From assembly GCF_003202155.1 (NCBI RefSeq), contig NZ_QFLI01000010.1, forward strand, positions 124,001 to 188,000: a stretch of DNA of 64,000 nucleotides. The letters run 5' to 3'. This document shows, in pieces, positions 28,299 through 36,425 of this stretch. Position 1 is the stretch's first letter, and each line of letters begins with the position of its first letter. Below the pieces are notes generated by a model. That model saw nothing but the letters and a program-made list of their open reading frames with translations, was not told where the DNA came from and did no database searches. Source of the stretch: Marinifilum breve. GTDB taxonomy: Bacteria; Bacteroidota; Bacteroidia; Bacteroidales; Marinifilaceae. Both the position numbers and the translations under genes were made by a program.

Positions 28299-28322
28299 TT
28301 ATTAAATTTTTTTATGCTCTGT

Positions 28323-28353
28323 TTTGATCTTCCAAGCTGATTAAATACATTTG
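28323..28353 (+). promoter_or_regulatory. Sigma-ABfr-type promoter of tRNA-Arg
   Basis: -33 TTTG (28323-28326) and -7 TACATTTG (28346-28353) with a 19-bp spacer, a full consensus match. The start site falls about 6 bp before the tRNA. Confidence 0.82.
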
Positions 28354-28365
28354 CAATACTAAAAT

Positions 28366-28437
28366 GGCCCCATAGTTCAAGGGATAGAATAGTTGTTTCC
28401 TAAACAATAGATCCAGGTTCGAGTCCTGGTGGGGCTA
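28366..28437 (+). tRNA. tRNA-Arg (anticodon CCU)
   Basis: A 72-nt cloverleaf can be drawn: acceptor GGCCCCA/TGGGGCT (one G-U), D arm GTTC/GAAT, anticodon stem GTTGT/ACAAT with loop TTCCTAA (anticodon CCT), 4-nt variable loop, T arm CCAGG-TTCGAGT-CCTGG, discriminator A. CCA is not encoded. It reads the AGG codon. Confidence 0.95.
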
Positions 28438-28450
28438 CCTAATCGAGCAG

Positions 28451-28476
28451 GCTGACAGTTTTGTCAGCTTTTTTTT
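28451..28476 (+). terminator. Terminator of tRNA-Arg
   Basis: Hairpin GCTGACA-gttt-TGTCAGC followed by eight T, 13 bp past the tRNA. Confidence 0.9.
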
Positions 28477-28509
28477 ATGTTGTTCTGTTCGTGTTGCAAT
28501 TTATATACT

Positions 28510-29388
28510 TTAATTGAGATCTTTCACATATCTAACAGATGCACCATAGTCCTTTTGCATATTTACTCTAAAAATCACATCCTCAAAAGCATTAAAATAG
28601 CGAACCCATATATTTTCTGGTTTGTGATGATTTGATGATGTCCAGAATCTTGTATCATATTCGGTATGACCAATTCCGTCTACTCGCGCGTTATAATAGC
28701 CTGCCCATTGAAAATTGAAACCCGAGCTTCCTCCAATGTACAATTTGGTTCTAAGACCAACTCCTCTGCTACCTTCAAGTTTTACTTCGGAAGCAGTAAC
28801 TCCTAATTCGATTTCCAATTGTTTCCATTCTTCATCAGAAGGTAAATGCCAACCTTCAGGAGCACTTGAAATAGCTGCATTCCAAGTATAAAGGAGTCCG
28901 TGCTCCTTGCAAAATTCTTTTGAATAACAAAAAGTTCCATTGGTTTCGAATTGGAAGTTCTCAGCCATCCACCATTGATTACCAATTTTTACTGTTTTGT
29001 ACTTTTTCCCATCTCTTTTATCAACGAATTCTGAAGTTTCATTTTGGTCTCTAATTTCAAAAGTAGAGCTTTCGCTTATGTAATTTTCTGTATTTGTAAT
29101 TCTAATACTGTAATCGCTGGAAGCTTTGATAGTACTTGGAATTTTCCACTTGAATTTATTGTGTGGGATATCTGAAGCTATTGTCATTACAAATTCATTT
29201 TTATTAAACAAATCGATATTGAATCTAGTTTCTACGATACAACTCCAAACAATACTATAGTCAAATCCCTTTACGAAATATTCGTTTCCATCAGGATATG
29301 ATATCTCTATAGAAGCTGAGTTTTCTTCCGCTTTATCACATGAAGAAAATAATATAAATAAAGCTAATACAGTTAGAATTCTATTCAT
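28510..29388 (-). CDS. Lipoprotein with FISUMP domain and N-terminal Kre9/KNH-like domain
   Basis: Lipobox FSSC followed by DKAEEN (acidic surface-export pattern). Residues ~25-110 are a Kre9/KNH-like beta domain (YPDGNEYFVKGFDYSIVW, FKWKIPSTI). Residues ~120-292 are a Fibrobacter-paralogous-type FISUMP domain, with DGKKYKTVKIGNQWWMAENF, GLLYTWNAA, PEGWHLPSDEEW and FWTSS as its classic blocks. FISUMP domains occur in secreted and surface proteins of Bacteroidota and Fibrobacteres; their function is not settled. It stands alone between the tRNA and the decayed region. Confidence 0.85.
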   Translation of the reverse strand: MNRILTVLALFILFSSCDKAEENSASIEISYPDGNEYFVKGFDYSIVWSCIVETRFNIDLFNKNEFVMTIASDIPHNKFKWKIPSTIKASSDYSIRITNTENYISESSTFEIRDQNETSEFVDKRDGKKYKTVKIGNQWWMAENFQFETNGTFCYSKEFCKEHGLLYTWNAAISSAPEGWHLPSDEEWKQLEIELGVTASEVKLEGSRGVGLRTKLYIGGSSGFNFQWAGYYNARVDGIGHTEYDTRFWTSSNHHKPENIWVRYFNAFEDVIFRVNMQKDYGASVRYVKDLN

Positions 29389-29596
29389 ATCAATATTTTA
29401 TACGTAAGATACGTAAAAAACATTTTTTGATGGATGTAAAATACTGAGAAAAATAGCGATGATGAATTTACTATTGGGTTTTGTACAATTAAATAATATA
29501 AAGTAAAAAGTTTGATCTATTGTTTTACTTCGACCTTTATAAAAACTATTAGTATTTTTCTTTATTATAAGTGATGTAAAGGAATTAAGATCACAA

Positions 29597-29721
29597 TTAT
29601 GACTCAAACTTAGTTCTCGATTCCATGATAGCTTCCATATTTTCTTCTGCCCAATCCACCAAATTGTTGATATGTATTAATAATGATTTTCCTCTTTCTG
29701 TAATTTCATATTCATTCTGAT
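29597..29721 (-). pseudogene. Remnant of an HxlR-family regulator (C-terminal fragment)
   Basis: On the minus strand the reading frame ending in TAA at 29597-29599 encodes a stretch NEYEITERGKSLLIHINNLV followed by DWAEENMEAIMESR. This is the C-terminal winged-helix end of an HxlR-type regulator (compare VEYSITEHGRTLDGLIGEII in the intact HxlR protein at 31974). The upstream two-thirds of the domain, including the recognition helix and Cys, are absent. Where they should be, the sequence runs into a cupin gene on the opposite strand. A deletion that joined two divergent genes is the simplest explanation. Confidence 0.7.
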
Positions 29722-30225
29722 ATGAAAGTACCATATCATGAACATGCAGCTCAGGATGAAGTATTTTATTGTATAAAAGGAGAAGGTATTGGTATACTAG
29801 ACGGAAAAGAAGTAGAGTTAACCGTAGGAGGTGTTTTAGTTGCTCCAGCTGGTTCGATGCATACTCTTAAAACTGATGGAGATTTATACGTAACAGCTTT
29901 ACTGGTTCCTGTAAATAGAATTATCTGCCACTGCAAACAAGTGACCTATGGTGATATTAGGATGGCGATGGTTAATGGAGCTCGTACCGTAGAAGAAATA
30001 AAAAAAATTACAGGAGCAGGTACTGGTTGTGGGAATTGTATTGATGATGTAAAAAAAATATTGGGATTAGCTTGTGGTTGTAAGATGATAACTATGGAAG
30101 CGGTTGTTGATGCTTTTAATAATGGAGCCAATACAGTTGAAAAGCTTGGAGAAGTGACAGGAGCAGGTACCGATTGTGGAAAATGTAAACTTTTACTACA
30201 GAATATAATTGATACAAGAAGGTAA
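29722..30225 (+). CDS. Cupin domain fused to two BFD-like [2Fe-2S] domains, probably N-terminally truncated
   Basis: Residues 1-65 are the metal-binding part of a small cupin (PYHEHAAQDEVFY and GSMHTL keep the His/Glu ligands), but the first strands expected before it (~30 residues) are missing. Residues ~70-120 and ~120-167 are two BFD-like ferredoxin domains, each with CxC (CHC, CGC) and a later CxxC (CGNC, CGKC), enough for one [2Fe-2S] cluster each. An in-frame stop lies 21 bp upstream, so the ATG at 29722 is the only start. The gene abuts an HxlR fragment and has no recognisable promoter. It may be non-functional. The role of the intact protein (iron or redox sensing?) is unknown. Confidence 0.65.
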   Translation: MKVPYHEHAAQDEVFYCIKGEGIGILDGKEVELTVGGVLVAPAGSMHTLKTDGDLYVTALLVPVNRIICHCKQVTYGDIRMAMVNGARTVEEIKKITGAGTGCGNCIDDVKKILGLACGCKMITMEAVVDAFNNGANTVEKLGEVTGAGTDCGKCKLLLQNIIDTRR

Positions 30226-30322
30226 TAAACTTCGCAAGATTCGGATTTTTCAGACCTACCTGCTAGAAGCTTAAAAGCAGCATAACAGTTGAGAGAGGTG
30301 AAAATAGCTTGGTAAAAAAATA

Positions 30323-30358
30323 AATACCTCTTTAATTATTTCAATTAAAGAGGTATTC
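30323..30358 (+). terminator. Strong hairpin, probable terminator after cupin/BFD gene
   Basis: Perfect 15-bp inverted repeat AATACCTCTTTAATT / AATTAAAGAGGTATT with a 5-nt loop. The T-tract after it is weak (CTT), while the minus strand has TATTTATTTTTTT. It may therefore serve both strands, including the YdhR-like pseudogene that ends at 30460. Confidence 0.6.
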
Positions 30359-30459
30359 TTGTCACTTATGAATAAATTTTTGCCTTTTTTGTTTTATTGA
30401 AAGTCGAATATAAAGGCATGTTTTTTTATGAATTTGCCAGTATGATAAACTATTAAACG

Positions 30460-30765
30460 TTAGTTGAAAGGCCCATTGTTAATTTTTGAAAGTTCTTCAT
30501 TTATTTCGAAGATTCGCCCTCTAATTTCTGAATATCCCCACTGGTTTAGTCTTTCGGTATGCATTGCCAAATATTTTTCTGCATTTGCTCTGTTGTCAAA
30601 TACATAAACACCTCAGGCTGTTTTGTCAGATTCATTCTGAGTCCAGATTTTCCAAACTACACCTGGTTCATCATTAATACTATTTGCAAGATCTTTCATT
30701 TGCTTTGCCATTTCCTCGCCAAAAGGTCCTGAGTGAGGAAAATCTACATACATAATTACTGCCAT
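30460..30765 (-). pseudogene. ydhR: YdhR-family putative monooxygenase with one in-frame TGA
   Basis: Read through one TGA (30613-30615, codon 51), this frame gives a full-length 101-codon match to the YdhR-type dimeric alpha-beta-barrel family: HSGPFGEEMAKQMKDLANSI, PGVVWKIWTQ, then GVYVFDN and MHTERLNQWG. In E. coli YdhR the same place reads Ala-Gly-Gly-Ile-Tyr, so the TGA most simply comes from a GGA glycine codon by one G-to-T change. Nothing else in the gene is broken, so the mutation is recent, or is a sequence error, or the stop is suppressed. The nitroreductase gene lies 37 bp upstream on the same strand. Confidence 0.8.
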
Positions 30766-30802
30766 TTTACTTTATTTTAAATTGTTTATAACTTATCGAA
30801 TT

Positions 30803-31384
30803 TTAAAATCCCATCCACTTTACTTTTTCTTTTAAATCAGGACTTTGTCTTTGTGGTGCAATTGGTTCCATATCAGGATACCCAATTGGAATAATCCCAG
30901 CTATGAGCCTGTCTTCGGGCATAGCTAAAATTTCTTTTACCTTTTCAGAATGATTTAATCGGCTCCCAATCCAAACAGTACCCAGACCCATTGCCTTCGC
31001 TTGCAAAAGTATATTCTGAATAGCTGCACAACTGGCTTTCAAAGCCTCTTCTCTTTTGAAGCTGTCCTTTAGTTTTGGGTAGCTTACAATGATGTGGCAA
31101 GGAGCACCTCCAAAATTTTTTGAGTATTCCAGCATTTTTTGCTTTTCCTTTCCAGGGATATAAGGTGCTAAAGGAATGTATCCTTTGGCAAACTTGTAGA
31201 ACTCATCAGATATTTTTTTTGCAAATTCATCTCGTGCAACAACGAATTCCCAGGGTTGACTATTCCCCGCTGATGGAGCCCAATTGGCTGCTTGCAATAC
31301 TTTTTCTATTAAGGCGGGCTCAAGTTCTTCATCCTTATATTTTCTAATGCTTCTCCGATTTTTAATTACATCTATTACATCCAT
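30803..31384 (-). CDS. Nitroreductase-family FMN oxidoreductase
   Basis: The 193-residue protein opens with the nitroreductase signature NRRSIRKYKDEEL and continues with the FMN-binding APSAGNSQPWEFVV near 36-49, and ends with IGYPDMEPIAPQR. This is the single-domain, NfsB/BluB-like fold that works as a dimer with FMN. The natural substrate cannot be told. It lies between the small membrane-protein gene and the broken ydhR-like gene on the same strand; all three may answer to the divergent HxlR regulator. Confidence 0.9.
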   Translation of the reverse strand: MDVIDVIKNRRSIRKYKDEELEPALIEKVLQAANWAPSAGNSQPWEFVVARDEFAKKISDEFYKFAKGYIPLAPYIPGKEKQKMLEYSKNFGGAPCHIIVSYPKLKDSFKREEALKASCAAIQNILLQAKAMGLGTVWIGSRLNHSEKVKEILAMPEDRLIAGIIPIGYPDMEPIAPQRQSPDLKEKVKWMGF

Positions 31385-31470
31385 TCTGATTTAATTTTTA
31401 TTTTTTCTACCAGCCCCATACATGTTAGCACTTTGATTGACTTTTCTTGATGGGCCTCATTGGTTTTGTG

Positions 31471-31863
31471 TTATTGATTGTCTTTTAGTTTTATAAAGCT
31501 TAAAATTGCCAGCAAGGCAAAAAATATTGGATCCGACCATCCAAATCCAACAAAGATTTTAGTAAAACCTGCATATAGTGTTATTAGTACGCCAAGAACA
31601 TTTGTTAGCATCAAGCCTTTAAATAGTTTTTGTGCAGTAAGACTTTTAGTTTCTGCATCCTTAAATAAAAAGCCTATAATTGCTATACCGCCTAAGAAAA
31701 TGCTATTGTGTTGAGATAAAAATGTTGAATATTGGTCATTTAATTGTACACCATAATTAGGCCATATGAGTTTAGGGAAAAAGAATAATCCAATTGCGAA
31801 AATCGCATAAATGCTACTATGTACTTTTAGGAAAGTACTGTTACTTATTTTTTTCATCTCCAT
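31471..31863 (-). CDS. Small membrane protein with four TM helices
   Basis: A 130-residue hydrophobic protein with four predicted TM spans (IYAIFAIGLFFF; SIFLGGIAIIGFLF; LMLTNVLGVLITLYAG; IFFALLAILSFI). I do not recognise a named family with certainty; the size and layout resemble DoxX-like or DUF4345-like membrane proteins. It is the first gene of the minus-strand cluster and is divergent from the HxlR regulator (110-bp intergenic region), so control by that regulator is plausible. Confidence 0.6.
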   Translation of the reverse strand: MEMKKISNSTFLKVHSSIYAIFAIGLFFFPKLIWPNYGVQLNDQYSTFLSQHNSIFLGGIAIIGFLFKDAETKSLTAQKLFKGLMLTNVLGVLITLYAGFTKIFVGFGWSDPIFFALLAILSFIKLKDNQ

Positions 31864-31973
31864 CTAATTTTATTTTCATGTACAAATAAAGAAATAGAAT
31901 GCTGTATATTTACTATGTATTTCCTCAAGGAAACCGGTATCCTCGAGGTAACTAACAGGGAAATTCTGAAAAA

Positions 31974-32330
31974 ATGGAGAAGAAAGAAGATGTCATTTTA
32001 TCCAAGCAATGTGTTTTGCAAATAAGAGCCATAAAAGATACCATGGAACTCTTATCGGGAAAATGGAAAATGCAGATAATTGGTACATTGTTACGGCATG
32101 GAACAATGCGATTTATGGAGCTTAAAAGAACTTTAAATGGAATAGCTCCCAAAAAATTATCGAAGGATTTACATGAGCTGGAAATGAATAAGTTAATTAC
32201 GCGAACAGTTAAAAATACGAAACCGATTACTGTTGAGTATTCGATAACAGAACATGGCAGAACATTAGATGGTTTAATAGGGGAAATAATTGATTGGGGA
32301 TTAACACATCGCCAAACGATAATAGGATAA
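31974..32330 (+). CDS. HxlR-family winged-helix transcriptional regulator
   Basis: A full-length 118-residue HxlR protein: LLSGKWKMQIIGTLLRHG, then MRFMELKRTLNGIAPKKLSK (recognition helix) and VEYSITEHGRTL. A Cys in the N-terminal helix (SKQCVLQIRAIKD) is suited to the redox or electrophile sensing known in HypR/QorR-type members. It stands divergent from the membrane protein/nitroreductase cluster. A role in controlling those detoxification-type genes is inference from layout. Confidence 0.9.
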   Translation: MEKKEDVILSKQCVLQIRAIKDTMELLSGKWKMQIIGTLLRHGTMRFMELKRTLNGIAPKKLSKDLHELEMNKLITRTVKNTKPITVEYSITEHGRTLDGLIGEIIDWGLTHRQTIIG

Positions 32331-32355
32331 TCTCTGCTCATATAGAATAAAAACA

Positions 32356-33537
32356 ATGTCTCGATTTACTGATACTCTTTCTTTTGATCAAGCCAGAAAG
32401 TTGGTCTTGTTATCTCAACAAATCCCTCCGGTAAAGCATAAGGGAAAAGCTATTGATGCCAGTCTTTCGGCCATCGAGCATTTGGGCTACATTCAAATTG
32501 ATACCATTTCGGTGGTTCAGCGAGCGCATCATCATACTTTATGGGCTCGAAATCCAAAATACCAAGCTTCACATCTCGACCAGTTACTTGCCGGTAAAAA
32601 AGTATTTGAATATTGGTCACATGCCGCTGCATACCTGCCTATTCGCGATTTTCGTTTTAGCTTGATACGTAAGCATGCAATAGCAAGTGGAGTACAAAAT
32701 CATTGGTTCGAAAAAGATGAGAAATTAATGAATTCCATTTTGAAGCGAATTGAGGATGAAGGTCCTTTGATGGCGAAAGATTTTGAGAATACCGACAAAA
32801 AAAGAAGAGATTGGTCGAGTAAGCCTGCCAAAAGGGCCTTGGAAAATCTGTTTATGCAAGGCGATTTGATGATTCCCCGCAGAAACAATTTTCATAAAGT
32901 TTACGATCTTACCGAAAGGGTAATTCCAAGAGATGTTGATGTTTCTATGCCAACAGAAGAAGAGTACATTCGTTTCCTGATTGTTCGATATCTGGAGGCA
33001 AATGGATTAGGGTTGGCTTCGGAAATGGCTTACCTATTGAAAAATACCAAAGCATTGGTGGAAAGATACCTGAAAGAAATGCACTTCAGTGGAGAACTGC
33101 TGCAAATAAAAGTAGGAGAGACGAATTATTATGCTCTACCAAATGCTCTTGACCTCTTGAATAAACCTTTGTCGCGCAGCAAACTTAAAATACTTTCACC
33201 CTTCGATAACTTGTTGATTCAGCGAAAGCGTATACAATCCTTATTCGATTACGACTATCAGATTGAATGTTATGTGCCCGAGGTCAAACGTAAATTTGGA
33301 TATTTTTCCTTGCCAATTCTTTGGGATGGTAAATTGGTTGCCAGAATGGATTGCAAGGCAGACAGAAAGACATCTATATTACATATCAATCACTTGGCTT
33401 TGGAAACCAGGCTAAAACCTGGCGAAAAATTTTCTTTGGCATTGAATAAGGAATTGGAATCATTTATGGAATTCAATAATTGTGGACAAATTCATTTTCA
33501 CAAAGTTTCTCCTGTGGGTTTTAAAATTTCAATGTAA
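32356..33537 (+). CDS. YcaQ/AlkZ-like DNA glycosylase (winged-helix, HTH_42 family)
   Basis: The 393-residue protein is made of tandem winged-helix domains. The catalytic-type motif QID (Q47-D49, in GYIQIDTISVVQRAHHH) is the QxD form found in the YcaQ subfamily, rather than the QxQ form of Streptomyces AlkZ. Downstream blocks FEYWSHAAAYLP and LSPFDNLLIQRKR are standard. YcaQ-type enzymes unhook interstrand crosslinks and remove bulky N7-alkyl purines from DNA. It follows the HxlR gene by 25 bp and may be co-transcribed. It would complement a detoxification cluster. Confidence 0.88.
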   Translation: MSRFTDTLSFDQARKLVLLSQQIPPVKHKGKAIDASLSAIEHLGYIQIDTISVVQRAHHHTLWARNPKYQASHLDQLLAGKKVFEYWSHAAAYLPIRDFRFSLIRKHAIASGVQNHWFEKDEKLMNSILKRIEDEGPLMAKDFENTDKKRRDWSSKPAKRALENLFMQGDLMIPRRNNFHKVYDLTERVIPRDVDVSMPTEEEYIRFLIVRYLEANGLGLASEMAYLLKNTKALVERYLKEMHFSGELLQIKVGETNYYALPNALDLLNKPLSRSKLKILSPFDNLLIQRKRIQSLFDYDYQIECYVPEVKRKFGYFSLPILWDGKLVARMDCKADRKTSILHINHLALETRLKPGEKFSLALNKELESFMEFNNCGQIHFHKVSPVGFKISM

Positions 33538-33619
33538 GCAAATAAAGTAATTATGATTTTTTTGTTAACTTAAAGCTTGTATTTGAAGAATCAATAAAAT
33601 ATTTCTCAAATTTAGCCCC

Positions 33620-35434
33620 GTGAGTAGGATAGATCTTAAGAATATGATCAATGAGAAAATGAGTTACAATAGAATAACTCTGTCCTTTCCTAACGAAATA
33701 GAATCACACTTTAGAAAAGTATACTTTAAGAATTCCATTGTACAAGTTCGTGTAGCACTGATTTTGGTAATGATACTATACGGTCTTTTCGGATTATTAG
33801 ATTTTCTAATGTTCCCTGAGTATGCCGAAACATTCATTAAGCTTCGTTTTTACTTGGTTATCCCATTTATCTTCTTGATTTTCTTACTAAGCTTTTTGAA
33901 AGTATTTCGAAAAGTTTGGCAATTTTTATTGGGTATTGCCTATGTGGTTGGTGGAATGGGGATCATTACAATGACTCAGTTTGAACCTGAATTCAACGAA
34001 TACTATGCAGGATTAATTCTTATTTTCTTTTCTGGTTATTTGTTTGTTAAACTTCGCTTTTTTGGGGCCACATGTGCGGGATGGCTCATCTTGTTAGCCT
34101 ATAATGTTATCGCAAATTTTGTAATAGAAACTTCGAATTCGGTTATCATTAGTAACAATTTCTTTTTTGTAAGTGCTAATTTGATTGGAATGTTTGCTGC
34201 CTATTATATGGAATTACAGACCAGAAAAAATTACTTCCTGAATCTGAAATTAGATGAGGAAAAGGTGTTAATTAAGAATCTGAATAGAAATCTGGAAAAG
34301 AAAGTTGAAGGGCGTACGATTGAATTGGTGAAAGAGAAGAAGACAACAGAAGCAATTAATGCCAATATATCAGCAATTATTGAGGGGACAAAAGATGGAA
34401 TATGGGCTATCAATACCCAAAATGAAATTTTGTACTTAAATCAGGTTTTTAGAGATAGGTTTTACGAGCTTTTTGGTATTCATCTTGAATCAGGGGATTG
34501 TATTGTTGATTTAATCCCTGAACCCATTCGAAAAACTTGGGAATTGCGTTATTATAGAGTTTTAAAAAACGAACAGTTTACCATTGAAGATGAATTCACA
34601 ATTGGTGAGCAATTAACCTACGTACAATTTACATTTAATCCGATTGTAAAGAAAGGTAAGGTTGTAGGTGCTTCTTGTTTTGCAAGCAATATTACATACA
34701 GAAAATTGGCAGAATTGGAAATTATTAAGGCCAAAGAAAAAGCAGAAGAAAGTGATAGGTTAAAATCTGCATTTTTAGCCAATATGAGTCACGAAATAAG
34801 AACTCCAATGAATGGAATTCTTGGTTTTGCAGGATTGTTAAAAGATCCGGATTTAACTGGAGATAAGCAGAAAGAATATATCGATCTTATAGGAGACAGT
34901 GGCAAAAGAATGCTTAATATCATCAATGATATTATGGATATTTCGAAGATCGAAGCGGGATTGGTTGAGCTTAAAATTCAGAAAACAAATGTGAATGATC
35001 TATTGGAACATATTCATTCTTTTTTCATACCGGAAGTAAGAGAAAAAGGATTGCAGTTTTTCCTAAAAGATTCAAAGAATGGATCACCAATAATTATTGA
35101 AACAGATCAAGAAAAATTATATGCAATAATTTCAAACCTGGTTAAAAATGCAATTAAATATACTAATAAAGGTTTTATAGAGTTTGGTTGTATTGAGAAT
35201 TGTGAGTGTATGGAGTTTTACGTAAAAGATACAGGCATTGGAGTTCCGGAAGAAAAACAAAAACAAATATTTGAGCGTTTTATGCAAGCCGATGTTTCTG
35301 CAACAAGAGTGCATGAAGGGGCAGGACTTGGGTTATCCATTTCAAAAGCATTTGTTCAAATGCTGAATGGCGACTTCCGCCTCACAAGTGAGCTAGGCAA
35401 AGGATCCATATTTTCGTTCACAATCCCGAAATAG
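33620..35434 (+). CDS. Membrane sensor histidine kinase with PAS domain
   Basis: Residues ~40-200 hold about six TM helices, followed by a coiled coil (~210-245), a PAS domain (~250-365: EGTKDGIWAINTQNEILYLNQ), and the HisKA dimerisation region with the phospho-His in MSHEIRTPMNGILGF near 395. The HATPase domain has N (LVKNAIKYT), G1 (DTGIGVP) and G2 (GAGLGLSI) boxes. There is no receiver domain and no adjacent response regulator, so it is an orphan kinase or phosphorelay partner. The first codon is GTG; the ATG at 33644 is an alternative start. Confidence 0.9.
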   Translation: MSRIDLKNMINEKMSYNRITLSFPNEIESHFRKVYFKNSIVQVRVALILVMILYGLFGLLDFLMFPEYAETFIKLRFYLVIPFIFLIFLLSFLKVFRKVWQFLLGIAYVVGGMGIITMTQFEPEFNEYYAGLILIFFSGYLFVKLRFFGATCAGWLILLAYNVIANFVIETSNSVIISNNFFFVSANLIGMFAAYYMELQTRKNYFLNLKLDEEKVLIKNLNRNLEKKVEGRTIELVKEKKTTEAINANISAIIEGTKDGIWAINTQNEILYLNQVFRDRFYELFGIHLESGDCIVDLIPEPIRKTWELRYYRVLKNEQFTIEDEFTIGEQLTYVQFTFNPIVKKGKVVGASCFASNITYRKLAELEIIKAKEKAEESDRLKSAFLANMSHEIRTPMNGILGFAGLLKDPDLTGDKQKEYIDLIGDSGKRMLNIINDIMDISKIEAGLVELKIQKTNVNDLLEHIHSFFIPEVREKGLQFFLKDSKNGSPIIIETDQEKLYAIISNLVKNAIKYTNKGFIEFGCIENCECMEFYVKDTGIGVPEEKQKQIFERFMQADVSATRVHEGAGLGLSISKAFVQMLNGDFRLTSELGKGSIFSFTIPK

Positions 35435-35600
35435 ACCAGCCAAAAGTATCTTCCCTGTCCAAAATCTTTTAATATCTACCCTTGCTATTTTCATGCATAT
35501 TGAATTATGGATTTATCTTTTGGATAAATTCATTTCGAAGCAGATTTTTTTATAATTTCGTCGGTACAAATCAGAAAATAAACGATTAATATAGATAAAA

Positions 35601-36209
35601 ATGGATATTAAAGCACTTAATGAGGAATTGAGAGGTAAAACTCCAAAAGAGATTATTGAATGGGCAATTGCATATGGTAAAAAAGCAGTGGTAACTACCA
35701 ACTTCAGACCATACGAAGCTGTAATTTTACACGCTTGTGCCGAAGTGAAGAAGGATATTCCGGTAATTTGGTGTGATTCAGGATACAATACCTCTAATAC
35801 TTATCGTCATGCCGAAGAAACCATTAAGCAGTTGGACTTAAATGTAAAATTGTATGTGCCTAAGCAAACAGCAGCACATCGCGATGTGGTTATGGGTATT
35901 CCTGATATCAATGATCCTAAGCACAAAGAATTTACTGAGCAGGTGAAAATGGAGCCTTTCCGCAGAGCAATGGAAGAGCACAAACCAGATGTTTGGTTCA
36001 CAAACTTGAGAAAAGGTCAAACTGCTTTCCGCGATTCTATTGATATCCTTTCTTTATCAGCTGACGGTATGTTAAAAGTAAGTCCGTTTTACGATTGGAG
36101 CGATGAGGATATGGACAAATATCTTGCTGAGAACAATTTAGGAATCGAAACCAAATATTTCGATCCAACAAAAGTTCTTGGTAACCGCGAATGTGGATTA
36201 CACGGATAA
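35601..36209 (+). CDS. CysH-type phosphoadenylylsulfate reductase-like protein
   Basis: An adenine nucleotide alpha-hydrolase fold of 202 residues. Visible blocks are CDSGYNTSNTYRHAEETI, WFTNLRKGQTAFR, VSPFYDWSDEDM and the C-terminal ECGLHG (Cys198), the catalytic Cys of PAPS/APS reductases. The CCxxRKxxP pair that binds the [4Fe-4S] cluster of APS reductases is missing, pointing to the PAPS type. The nucleotide loop is unusual: TTNFRPYEAV in place of the usual S-F-G-x pattern. It is short and has no cysDN/C or sulfite reductase genes around it. A function other than assimilatory sulfate reduction is possible. Confidence 0.8.
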   Translation: MDIKALNEELRGKTPKEIIEWAIAYGKKAVVTTNFRPYEAVILHACAEVKKDIPVIWCDSGYNTSNTYRHAEETIKQLDLNVKLYVPKQTAAHRDVVMGIPDINDPKHKEFTEQVKMEPFRRAMEEHKPDVWFTNLRKGQTAFRDSIDILSLSADGMLKVSPFYDWSDEDMDKYLAENNLGIETKYFDPTKVLGNRECGLHG

Positions 36210-36251
36210 TGTATTTCAGTAGGCTTGCTTAAAGTTTGTTACAAAGAATTA

Positions 36252-36292
36252 AAAAGACGCTTTCGTCCCTGTGTGGATGAAGGCGTTTTTTT
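36252..36292 (+). terminator. Intrinsic terminator after the CysH-type gene
   Basis: Hairpin ACGCTTTCGTCC / GGATGAAGGCGT (two G-U pairs) followed by seven T, 45 bp past the stop. Confidence 0.88.
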
Positions 36293-36304
36293 CGTTTGAG
36301 TAGC

Positions 36305-36384
36305 CATAAAACCTCTTGCGGGTGTATAAAACCGGCTGCGGGGGCATAAAACCGAATGCGGAGGCATAAAACCATTAGCGGAAA
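36305..36384. repeat. Four tandem 20-bp repeats (CATAAAACCnnnnGCGG)
   Basis: Four units start at 36305, 36325, 36345 and 36365. Each keeps CATAAAACC (TATAAAACC in the second) and GCGG, while the four bases between them (tctt, ggct, gaat, atta) and the last three vary. The period is exactly 20 bp. It lies in the convergent intergenic region after the CysH terminator. Confidence 0.85.
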
Positions 36385-36425
36385 CGAATCTACGCTCGTT
36401 GAGACCATCCGAAGGGCTAAATCAT

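Noticed and set aside
29398-29607. 69-residue minus-strand ORF
   Set aside because: It overlaps the HxlR remnant in another frame and has no recognisable features.
30613-30615. Selenocysteine codon in the YdhR-type gene
   Set aside because: The homologous position is glycine, not cysteine, and no SECIS-like hairpin was noted after the TGA.
28366-32330. Genomic island integrated at tRNA-Arg
   Set aside because: No integrase and no second copy of the tRNA 3' end were found downstream.
36305-36384. CRISPR-like array
   Set aside because: Four 20-bp units with a 4-base variable core have no room for spacers.
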